Positions 1-6,274 of a stretch of DNA of 64,000 nucleotides are shown here, piece after piece. Made by a program: the position numbers and the translations under genes. The notes beneath the pieces were generated by a model, which saw only the letters and a program-made list of their open reading frames with translations, did not search any database and was not told where the DNA came from. Numbering within the stretch: the stretch's first letter is position 1; the number at the start of each line of letters is the position of its first letter. This DNA is from Pseudocitrobacter faecalis (GTDB taxonomy: Bacteria > Pseudomonadota > Gammaproteobacteria > Enterobacterales > Enterobacteriaceae), in assembly GCA_003315335.1 (NCBI GenBank), contig QNRL01000007.1, forward strand, positions 254,486-318,485, given 5' to 3'.

Positions 1-686
1 CTCAGTATATCCGGGCCAAAACTCCACCAGGCTGCGCTCGCAGCCCCGCTTATCAGGGCGATGATGGATAAGCGTAACAACGCGGGAGAAAGCAATTCAC
101 GTAGGCTGAAGGGGAGATGCGCTGATTTTGCATGTGGTCGGTCAGGAAGGTGCCGATAAGCCATTGCCAGACACAGCGCTGCCAGTGCGGCAAAGGACAC
201 ACATGCCATTCGCCAGCCGCCGGGCATCGCCATTACTATGGGAACGCTGATAATAATTCCCGCGCCGGTACCCGCATTGATGACGGTATTCACCTGTGGC
301 TGGTGGGGCGCGGAAATTCGCTGTGAGACAGCCTCTGCCAGCGCCGGAGATGATAACCCTGCGCTAGTGCCTGCGATAAAAAGCCCGACGGCGAGCATGA
401 ACGGGGAGTGCGCCAGCGCCAGCAAAATGAGCCCAAGCGCTGCCGCCAGTGCAGCAGTCAGCGCCGGCATCCGTGGGCCGAAACGCGAGACCAGAAACGG
501 TGCACAAACGATCGCCAGGCAGTAGGCCAGGTAGCTACAGGCGGCGATAATCCCGGCGATTTGCGGGCTAAACGGCACCTCTTTCACCACTTCCGGCATC
601 ATCAATCCCCACGAGAATCTCGCCATCCCGTAGGTTACAGCGATAAGCGAAAAACCGGTTATGCCCAGTGCAGTGGTATGTTTCAT
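1..686 (-). CDS. MFS transporter, YbfB/YjiJ-like, 3' end missing
   Basis: Reading the minus strand from an ATG at 684-686, an open frame runs to the window edge without a stop, so only the N-terminal 228 residues are present. The protein is very hydrophobic and starts MKHTTALGITGFSLIAVTYG; it shows successive membrane segments, a loop with RFGPRMP after the second segment, and Gly/Ala-rich helices typical of the major facilitator superfamily. The N-terminal pattern (TYGMARFSWGL) resembles the YbfB/YjiJ family of uncharacterised MFS carriers. The substrate cannot be told. A weak ribosome site (CAGG) lies about 10 bases before the ATG. It is the next minus-strand gene downstream of the TonB receptor, but a strong terminator separates the two, so they need not be one operon. 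Confidence 0.8.
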   Translation of the reverse strand, partial: MKHTTALGITGFSLIAVTYGMARFSWGLMMPEVVKEVPFSPQIAGIIAACSYLAYCLAIVCAPFLVSRFGPRMPALTAALAAALGLILLALAHSPFMLAVGLFIAGTSAGLSSPALAEAVSQRISAPHQPQVNTVINAGTGAGIIISVPIVMAMPGGWRMACVSFAALAALCLAMAYRHLPDRPHAKSAHLPFSLRELLSPALLRLSIIALISGAASAAWWSFGPDIL

Positions 687-770
687 GCTTTCAAGCCTGG
701 AATAACATCGCGCTAAGATCCAGTTAATGCGCGGTTAATCAGTCTGAAAGCGGAGGGGGGAAAGGGAAAA

Positions 771-792
771 ACGCAGAGGATATCCTCTGCGT
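771..792 (-). terminator. Intrinsic terminator of the TonB receptor gene
   Basis: A perfect 22-bp palindrome (ten bases ACGCAGAGGA, then TA, then their complement) lies 8 bases after the receptor stop codon. On the minus strand it is followed by TTTTTCCCTTT, the layout of a Rho-independent terminator. Confidence 0.8.
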
Positions 793-799
793 GTGTGGG

Positions 800-2986
800 T
801 CAGAATGCCCAGGAGACGTTCACTGAATAGTTACGCGGTTCGCCATACACCACGTAATCACTGGCCCAGGAATAGTATTCGCGGTCGAAGAGGTTTTCGA
901 TATTCGCCTGCACCGCCAGCTGTTTCGTGACCTGGTAGCGGGCAAACAGATTCGCCAATGGATAACTGCCCTGATGGACGCGGGCGGTTTCACCATCCGG
1001 TCCACTGGCATCCTGATACGTTCGATTCTGCCAGGTGAGGCCGCCGCCCACGGTCAGGTCGCGCAGCATCGGTAACTGGTAACGGCTGAAGAGCTTAAAC
1101 TGCGTCTGAGGCATATTGCTGTTGAAGCGCCCTGTGGAATCGCGTGCGACGTAGCGCGTGGCGCCAAAGGTCATTTGCAGGTTATCGGTCACCGCACCGT
1201 TCAGCTCAAACTCCGCGCCCTTGCTGACCGCGCCTTTTGCTGCGTAGTAGGCCTGCTCGCTGCTGCCGTTGACGTGATTATCGCCATCGGCCTGGCCTAC
1301 GTTATCCTGCTCAATGCGGAACACGGCAACCGTCGCGGTTAACCGACCGTCCAGCCAGGCGGATTTCAGGCCCGTTTCGTAACTTTTTCCGGTGACCGGC
1401 GAGAGGTAACTGCCTTTCTGGTCGCGGTAGGTCTGCGGCTGGAAGATGGAGGTATAACTGGCATACGCCGACCAGATTTCATTGATGTCATAGACCAGCC
1501 CGGCATACGGCGTGATGTTGTTTTTGCTCATATCCCCGCTCGAGCCGTGGGTGCTCCACTGGGTGTAGCGCGCGCCCACAATCAAGGAGACCGGGTCGGC
1601 CAGCGAGAAACGCGCCGCAGTGTAAGCAGATTTTTGCCGTACGATGTCATCGGACGTTAGCGTCCAGTCGCTCCACGCGGGCTCCGTGAGGCTGCCGTTC
1701 CAGTTGTTATCAAACACGCCAATGTCTGCTGCATCAATATCCGCCCCGGCGCTGTAATAGCGGTTGGTCTGTCGGCTGTAGCTCATGCCCGCCACCAGCT
1801 CGTGCTGGCGTCCCAGCAGCATGAAGGGGCCGGTGGTGTAGGTATCCACGGAATCGAGTTTCCGCTTGCCTCGATCGAGACTGCCATAACCGGACAGGCC
1901 TTCCCCGGTGGATTGATCCGGGAAGCCGAAAGAGTAGAGCAGTTTCGAGTCAAACGAGGCTTCCGCATGCGTACCATTCACCCGCAGGCTCCAGCCATTA
2001 TCAAATTCGCGGGTCAGGTCGGCGAAAACTTTGCGTGATTCAAGATAATAGTGCGCCCAGTCTGCTGAAGGGTTAGTACTGCGATCGTAATGGGTTTTTA
2101 CGCCATTACTGTACCAGGTTGGCAGCCCGCCCCAGGTTGGATTGCGGGTAGTGCTTTGCTGATAATCATAGCCCAGCGAAACGGTCGTGTTGTCAGTAAT
2201 GTCAGCATCCACCACGCCGTAGAAGAATTTTTTGCGTTTATGATAACGGTCCAGCCAGCTGTCCTGATCCTGATATCCGGCGATGATTCTGCCGCGCACT
2301 GAGCCCGTATCATTCAGCGGGGCTGAGAGATCGGCAACATAGCGCTGTTTATTCCAACTGCCATAAGTGACACCGACGTTGCCCATGAATTCACGGCTAT
2401 TGGCGCGTTTGCGCACCATATTGACCGAGGCCGCCGGGTTGCCTGCGCCGGTCATCAACCCGGTTGCGCCGCGCACCACTTCAATTCGATCATAAATAGC
2501 GGTGTCGTCACCCGCGTCGCCAAAGTTCCACTCATCGCTGACGGAGGTGGGAATATCATCAAAGGTATAGTTGTTGATGTAAAAACCACGGGAAAAATAG
2601 CTGGAGCGTTCACTGTCAAAAATATTGGCGGAGATCCCCGTGGTATTCGCCAGCACATCGCCGACGGTTTCGAGGTTTTGGTCCTGCATGCGTTGTTCGG
2701 TAATGACGCTTACCGACTGTGGCACATCCCGTGGGGTGAGCAGCATTTTGGTGCCCGCACGCGTCGTTTTTACACTGTAGTCGTGCTCATCCTGTATCCC
2801 GTCTGCCGCATCCGTCGCTGCACCATCAACCACCATGACATCCTGCGTATCGGTATTTTCCGCAGCGACAGCCGAGCCAGAGGCGAGGGCGAGATGAATC
2901 ATCGCCGCCAGGCTTGTAAAAAGAAAGCGTGATGCCTTTGCTGAAGATCTCTGTGCGGAACGGGGAACCCTGTCAAAACAACCCAT
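800..2986 (-). CDS. TonB-dependent ferric siderophore receptor, FhuE-like
   Basis: The 728-residue product is an outer-membrane TonB-dependent receptor. It has an N-terminal export signal ending near AVAAENTD (about residue 42), a TonB-box-like stretch (DVMVVDG, about 49-55), a plug domain containing TPRDVPQSVSVIT and the conserved RIEVVRGATGLMTGAGNP element, then a 22-strand barrel ending in an aromatic residue (WAF). Length and many barrel segments (SWLDRY, NPTWGGLP, TPYAGLVYDIN, EIWSAYASYTSIFQPQ) match FhuE, the receptor for ferric coprogen and ferric rhodotorulic acid, so a hydroxamate siderophore is the likely ligand. It is divergent from the YncE-like gene, with Fur boxes between. The start at 2986 is preceded by GAGAA; the charged signal N-region is long (about 25 residues), so a slightly later start is possible. 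It may be a FhuE paralogue rather than the orthologue, because the neighbourhood is not that of fhuE. Confidence 0.88.
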   Translation of the reverse strand: MGCFDRVPRSAQRSSAKASRFLFTSLAAMIHLALASGSAVAAENTDTQDVMVVDGAATDAADGIQDEHDYSVKTTRAGTKMLLTPRDVPQSVSVITEQRMQDQNLETVGDVLANTTGISANIFDSERSSYFSRGFYINNYTFDDIPTSVSDEWNFGDAGDDTAIYDRIEVVRGATGLMTGAGNPAASVNMVRKRANSREFMGNVGVTYGSWNKQRYVADLSAPLNDTGSVRGRIIAGYQDQDSWLDRYHKRKKFFYGVVDADITDNTTVSLGYDYQQSTTRNPTWGGLPTWYSNGVKTHYDRSTNPSADWAHYYLESRKVFADLTREFDNGWSLRVNGTHAEASFDSKLLYSFGFPDQSTGEGLSGYGSLDRGKRKLDSVDTYTTGPFMLLGRQHELVAGMSYSRQTNRYYSAGADIDAADIGVFDNNWNGSLTEPAWSDWTLTSDDIVRQKSAYTAARFSLADPVSLIVGARYTQWSTHGSSGDMSKNNITPYAGLVYDINEIWSAYASYTSIFQPQTYRDQKGSYLSPVTGKSYETGLKSAWLDGRLTATVAVFRIEQDNVGQADGDNHVNGSSEQAYYAAKGAVSKGAEFELNGAVTDNLQMTFGATRYVARDSTGRFNSNMPQTQFKLFSRYQLPMLRDLTVGGGLTWQNRTYQDASGPDGETARVHQGSYPLANLFARYQVTKQLAVQANIENLFDREYYSWASDYVVYGEPRNYSVNVSWAF

Positions 2987-3057
2987 TGTACGTTCTCATA
3001 TGTTGTGTTTGTTATAGAAAAACCTGCCACTGTAACCATCGCCCTTGATGAGCGAAT

Positions 3058-3076
3058 GGCAATGATAATCATTTGC
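3058..3076. promoter_or_regulatory. Fur box upstream of the FhuE-like receptor
   Basis: The palindrome AATGATAATCATT (3061-3073) matches the core of the Fur consensus GATAATGATAATCATTATC. It lies about 75 bases upstream of the receptor start on the minus strand, where Fe-Fur would block the promoter. The 351-base gap 2987-3337 holds this site, a second Fur box at 3271-3290 and otherwise no gene. Confidence 0.8.
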
Positions 3077-3270
3077 TTTACATAATTGAGAGATGATCTC
3101 ATCTAAAGTGTAAGTTAATGTAAACCCTTTAATTATCACAGTGTTGTAAGGGTTTTTCGCCAACAGGCCTGGGGCGGGCGTTGTGCGAAGAGAACGGTGA
3201 TTAACCGCCGCAAAGAGCGGGTGAGGCGATATGACAGCAGAGCAGGGACCGTTTGCCAAAGTGGCGATAA

Positions 3271-3290
3271 TAAGTATGATTCTCATTCTC
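3271..3290. promoter_or_regulatory. Fur box upstream of the YncE-like gene
   Basis: The stretch AAGTATGATTCTCATTCTC matches Fur half-sites (ATGATTCTCAT core). It lies about 50-65 bases before the start of the plus-strand YncE-like gene, with GATAATA just in front extending the AT-rich Fur array. It suggests iron control independent of the first box. Confidence 0.7.
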
Positions 3291-3337
3291 TAATGGTTGC
3301 CTTTACGGGAACCTTTATCCATCGAATGGAGTACAGA

Positions 3338-4429
3338 ATGAAATTAGTGCTTACGCGCCGTCACGTTACGGTGGCTTTTGTGATTGCTGCTGCGCTGGGG
3401 CTTTCAGCATGTCAGTCTCAGGCGGCGAAGAACCTGCCGGTAGAATCCAAAACGCAACCGCTTGCTGTCAGCAGTGATGTTACTCAGCGTGTATTAGCGA
3501 ACGGACTCTATGAGATGAATTACGCGCCGACGGAAAAGGCGCTTTATGTCGCCAGCGCACAGGGTTTTAAAGATATTAACGGTGGCGTGTTGTATCGTCT
3601 GGACCCGGCAACCCTTGCCACTACCGGCGAAACGCATACTGATTATAAAAACTTTGGCATGGCGAGCGAGCCGGATGGTAGCGTCTTCTACACCACCAAC
3701 TCCCTTGATGGTGCCGTATCGAAAGTGGATGCCAAAACCGGCAAGATTCTGCAACGGGTGAAATTTAGCGAAAAAGGCCCGGACGGCGACCCGGTTGGCG
3801 CGCGTGAAATCCTGTGGCACGACGGACTGTTGTTTATCGGCGGGGTGGCAGATCCCGGCCTGATTTGGGTGGTGGATGCCAAAACCATGACCCTGAAAAC
3901 CCGCATCAAAAATGCCGGAAAATGGGTGACCGGACTTATCTACTCGCCTACCACCGATCGTATTTACGCGGCCAATGGCGGCGGTGAAATTCTGGTGATT
4001 AACCCGAAAAACTACCGTATTGAAAAACGCCTGACCGCAGGCGATGGCAAAAGCTACCTGTTCCTGAATATGGCGACAGATCCACAAACGGGGCGCCTGT
4101 TCGTGACCGATGACTCAAAAGCGAAAACCACGCTGGTGTTTGATGAGCGCACTGGACGCGTGATTAAACGTCTTGAAGGTGATGCGCTGGGCATCAAGTT
4201 TGACGCGAAACGCAATGAGATCTTTATCAGCCAGCGTGAATCGAAGAAAGTGTTGCAACTGGATGCCACCACCTATGCGGTGAAGAAAAGTTGGTCGTTT
4301 GACGCACGCCCGAACAGCCTGCTGCTGACGCCGGACGGTCAAACGCTATATGTCACTCTGAAGCAAGACTTCAATGATGACAGCACCACTAAAGGCCCGG
4401 ATAGCGTGGCGCGGATTGCGCTGAAGTAA
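3338..4429 (+). CDS. YncE-like beta-propeller lipoprotein, Fur-regulated
   Basis: The 363-residue product belongs to the YncE family: a seven-bladed YVTN/PQQ-type propeller seen as repeats such as GVLYRLDPATL, KVDAKTGKIL, IWVVDAKTM, IYAANGGGEILVINPKNY, LFVTDDSKA and TLYVTLKQ. YncE is a periplasmic, iron-repressed protein of uncertain role, coded beside the TonB receptor YncD in E. coli. Here the N-terminus is different: MKLVLTRRHVT, a hydrophobic stretch, then LSAC at residues 22-25, a good lipobox. The +2 residue is Gln, so outer-membrane sorting is expected. The start at 3338 was chosen over the longer frame because GGAG lies 6 bases before it and the lipoprotein signal begins there. The E. 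coli family member has about 353 residues. Role inferred: partner of the divergent TonB receptor in iron or cofactor uptake. Confidence 0.85.
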   Translation: MKLVLTRRHVTVAFVIAAALGLSACQSQAAKNLPVESKTQPLAVSSDVTQRVLANGLYEMNYAPTEKALYVASAQGFKDINGGVLYRLDPATLATTGETHTDYKNFGMASEPDGSVFYTTNSLDGAVSKVDAKTGKILQRVKFSEKGPDGDPVGAREILWHDGLLFIGGVADPGLIWVVDAKTMTLKTRIKNAGKWVTGLIYSPTTDRIYAANGGGEILVINPKNYRIEKRLTAGDGKSYLFLNMATDPQTGRLFVTDDSKAKTTLVFDERTGRVIKRLEGDALGIKFDAKRNEIFISQRESKKVLQLDATTYAVKKSWSFDARPNSLLLTPDGQTLYVTLKQDFNDDSTTKGPDSVARIALK

Positions 4430-4435
4430 TTAAAA

Positions 4436-4457
4436 GCGGGAGCCCATTGGCTCCCGC
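4436..4457. terminator. Bidirectional terminator between the yncE-like gene and yoaG
   Basis: Stem GCGGGAGCC / GGCTCCCGC with a CATT loop. On the minus strand it is followed by TTTTAATT, so it suits yoaG best; on the plus strand the following bases are only moderately T-rich. Confidence 0.75.
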
Positions 4458-4477
4458 TGTCTCTTCCGCCGGATACG

Positions 4478-4660
4478 TTACCAGCCACACACGTCGTGTT
4501 CATTCTCGGTATCGTATGCTCGCACGGTGTTGATCAGATCTTTTACCACATCGGCAGCAACATCAGGTATCAGCAGCTCCATCGGTTTATCGGTTTCATA
4601 ATCTACTGAAACGCCGTTGCTGTTGTTCGTGACGGTCACCGTATAGGTTGCTTTACCCAT
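4478..4660 (-). CDS. yoaG: YoaG family small protein
   Basis: The 60-residue product starts MGKATYTVTVTNNSNGVSVD and ends with NEHDVCGW; both the length and these ends match E. coli YoaG almost residue for residue. YoaG is a small protein of unknown function with a solved fold, expressed with yeaR in response to nitrate, nitrite and nitric oxide. It follows the second yeaR copy after only 5 bases and so is the last gene of a three-gene operon. Confidence 0.93.
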   Translation of the reverse strand: MGKATYTVTVTNNSNGVSVDYETDKPMELLIPDVAADVVKDLINTVRAYDTENEHDVCGW

Positions 4661-4665
4661 GATGT

Positions 4666-5019
4666 TTACTCCTTATGCGAATTAACCACTTTGCCCAGGC
4701 CTGCGCCTTCAAGTTTGACATCCGGGTCGGCAAAGAAATCGATATTGAAATAAGTGTCGTCGGTCAGCAGCTCGATTCGGTGCCATTTTTGCGGCGGCGA
4801 AATACCGAAGGAACCGGCCTCAATGACGATATCGACGTCAGGCTCAGTGGCCTCGGCGTCAGGAAAACCAAAGTAGCGTACCGCGCCCTGCATTACCGAC
4901 AGGCGGCCATAAACATGTGCTTTGGTGTTGTGGTGAGTGAACAGCGCTTTTGGCGCGCTGTCTTTATTCCAGAACGGTGTTGAACGGGAATGAACAAAAT
5001 TTTCAGGAATACGCAGCAT
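4666..5019 (-). CDS. yeaR: YeaR-like protein, second tandem copy (DUF1971)
   Basis: The 117-residue product carries the YeaR/TehB-like cupin fold (DUF1971): RSTPFWNKDSAPKALF near residues 12-27, the YGRLSVMQGAVRYFGF strand, then IEAGSFGISPPQKWHRIE and a DDTYFNIDFFADPDV end. It keeps the C-terminal tail (EGAGLGKVVNSHKE) found in E. coli YeaR. YeaR has been linked to nitrosative stress and is controlled by NsrR and NarL, but its reaction is not known. It sits 30 bases downstream of another YeaR copy and 5 bases upstream of yoaG. The N-terminal half is more diverged from E. coli YeaR than that of the first copy. Confidence 0.88.
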   Translation of the reverse strand: MLRIPENFVHSRSTPFWNKDSAPKALFTHHNTKAHVYGRLSVMQGAVRYFGFPDAEATEPDVDIVIEAGSFGISPPQKWHRIELLTDDTYFNIDFFADPDVKLEGAGLGKVVNSHKE

Positions 5020-5049
5020 AATGGGCTCCTTACTCGTCGCCTTGTGAGC

Positions 5050-5376
5050 TTAAAGGGATCGCAAAACATCAGCTTCCACGAAAAAATCAATTTGAAAAAC
5101 AGTATCTTCGGTCATCAGTTCTATCCGATGCCATTTCTCAGGTGGGAACACGCCAAAGTGACCCGCTTCAATCAGTAGCTCGGCTTCAGGCTGTTCAATC
5201 GTTTCACCAGCATAGCCCAGGTATTTCACCGCCCCTTTATGTACTGACAGACGAGGGTAGACACCCTGGCGCGTACCTTTATCGAGATGACGCTGGAAAA
5301 TTCCGGCAGGTGCCGTCTCTTTGTTCCAGAACGGCGTAGAACGCGTATGAACACAACTTTGCGGAATCCGTAACAT
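5050..5376 (-). CDS. yeaR: YeaR-like protein, first tandem copy (DUF1971)
   Basis: The 108-residue product is the promoter-proximal YeaR copy. It has RSTPFWNKETAPAGIFQRHL, GVYPRLSVHKGAVKYLGY and FPPEKWHRIELMTED, closer to E. coli YeaR in the N-terminal part than the next copy is. It stops right after FFVEADVLRSL and lacks the final ten or so residues of the family. The operon is inferred to be yeaR-yeaR-yoaG, driven from the gap 5377-5560, which holds NsrR- and NarL-type sites. The pair most likely arose by local duplication followed by divergence. Confidence 0.88.
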   Translation of the reverse strand: MLRIPQSCVHTRSTPFWNKETAPAGIFQRHLDKGTRQGVYPRLSVHKGAVKYLGYAGETIEQPEAELLIEAGHFGVFPPEKWHRIELMTEDTVFQIDFFVEADVLRSL

Positions 5377-5435
5377 GTTTCCCCCTGTTTTGTTACGGGT
5401 TATTAGAGCACGAAGTGCAGGTGAAAATTTATCAA

Positions 5436-5459
5436 AAAGTGCATTTTAAATGCTACTTT
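5436..5459. promoter_or_regulatory. NsrR-type operator in front of yeaR
   Basis: The stretch from AAAGTGCATTT through T to AAATGCTACTTT has the GCATTT/AAATGC dyad of the NsrR consensus (AAGATGCATTT-N-AAATGCATCTT). NsrR is the nitric-oxide-sensing repressor known to control yeaR-yoaG in E. coli. It lies 60-83 bases upstream of the first yeaR start. Confidence 0.65.
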
Positions 5460-5469
5460 AAAAGGGGTA
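5454..5469. promoter_or_regulatory. NarL/NarP 7-2-7 site in front of yeaR
   Basis: Read on the minus strand the site is TACCCCT-TT-TAAAGTA. The first heptamer fits the NarL/NarP consensus TACYYMT exactly; the second fits it in part. It overlaps the NsrR-like dyad, matching the known joint nitrate and NO control of yeaR. Confidence 0.6.
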
Positions 5470-5560
5470 GATTACTGCAAATTCACAAAAAAATTCATTT
5501 ATCGGCACATAAATGTTACAACTACAGCGTAATATATCGCCATGAAGGGGAGCGTTGAGT

Positions 5561-5824
5561 ATGGTGCTGGAAAAATTGCGGACAAGGAACGGTAAAAAAT
5601 TTCTGCTGTGTGCCTGTACAATATTTGTGATTGCGTTGTTTGTCGTGGGGCGGGCAACGTTTGGCGGTGTGGTGCGTGAGTACAACCTGCCTTATTCAGA
5701 GTGGACAACGGGCATGTTCTTTTTACAGGGCGCGATGGTCATGGTCTACAGCTGCATTTTCACCGTACTGGGATCAATTCCATTCGGGTTTATTTTCCTG
5801 GGCCCCAAAGAGAGTCACAGTTAA
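5561..5824 (+). CDS. Small membrane protein of unknown function
   Basis: An 87-residue protein with two hydrophobic stretches: about residues 15-33 (FLLCACTIFVIALFVV) and about 50-80 (MFFLQGAMVMVYSC through IPFGFIFLG), separated by a short loop with EYNLPYSEW. The ATG at 5561 is preferred over a TTG two codons earlier because AAGGGGAG ends 8 bases before it. The gene is not recognised. It is divergent from the yeaR operon, so it shares the intergenic region with the NsrR/NarL sites, and it is followed by a good terminator. Confidence 0.7.
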   Translation: MVLEKLRTRNGKKFLLCACTIFVIALFVVGRATFGGVVREYNLPYSEWTTGMFFLQGAMVMVYSCIFTVLGSIPFGFIFLGPKESHS

Positions 5825-5830
5825 ATAGAT

Positions 5831-5851
5831 CAGGCGAGCACTGCTCGCCTG
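5831..5851. terminator. Bidirectional terminator between convergent small genes
   Basis: Stem CAGGCGAGC / GCTCGCCTG with a three-base loop, followed by AATTTT on the plus strand. It lies between the 87-residue membrane-protein gene and the convergent His-rich lipoprotein gene. Confidence 0.75.
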
Positions 5852-5865
5852 AATTTTCCTTGCTA

Positions 5866-5982
5866 TCAACGATGGTGTGAGTGGTGATGTCCGCCACGAT
5901 GGTGATGATCGTGATCGATGATGCATCCGCTGAGTGTGCTGCTCAATACAATTAATAAAGAGAATGCGAGCAATTTTTTCAT
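5866..5982 (-). CDS. 38-residue His-rich lipoprotein
   Basis: Translating the minus strand from the ATG at 5980-5982 gives 38 residues. They begin MKKLLAFSLLIVLSSTLSGC, a lipoprotein signal with lipobox LSGC and Cys at residue 20. The mature part is only 19 residues: CIIDHDHHHRGGHHHSHHR, with ten His and two Asp. A ribosome site (GGAG) lies 9 bases before the start. The mature peptide would be lipid-anchored, with Ile at +2 favouring the outer membrane, and looks like a small metal-binding surface (Ni, Zn, Cu or Co). The family is not recognised. A real gene is supported by the intact signal, the ribosome site and the terminator just downstream. Confidence 0.72.
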   Translation of the reverse strand: MKKLLAFSLLIVLSSTLSGCIIDHDHHHRGGHHHSHHR

Positions 5983-6165
5983 TATAAGTGTCTCCAGTAA
6001 CACGCTGTCGCTGTAAATAGTCTATGCGATTCAGCTGAGACGATTGTTATAAAAGCCCATGCATTAGTAGATAAGATTACTCCGTATTCCTCACGATCTC
6101 CTCCATCTTTGCGCTTAATTCTCATGCACATAAAGTATCCAGTTGTACAATAATTTGTTAATAAC

Positions 6166-6182
6166 CATGCATTTAATGCATG
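6166..6182. promoter_or_regulatory. Near-perfect palindrome upstream of the GGDEF gene
   Basis: CATGCATTTAATGCATG is symmetric apart from its centre and resembles the ATGCATTT/AAATGCAT core of NsrR operators, though one base shorter in the middle. It lies about 95 bases upstream of the GGDEF gene. The rest of 5983-6274 is AT-rich leader with a short dyad (CCTAT...ATAGG at about 6188-6204) and a ribosome site. Confidence 0.4.
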
Positions 6183-6274
6183 AATAGCCTATTTTTCTGA
6201 TAGGTTCTTTCTGGACACGCTAAAAACACAAAGTGTGTTACGTTTAAAAGGATGACTTTTATGATGGTGCGCAT

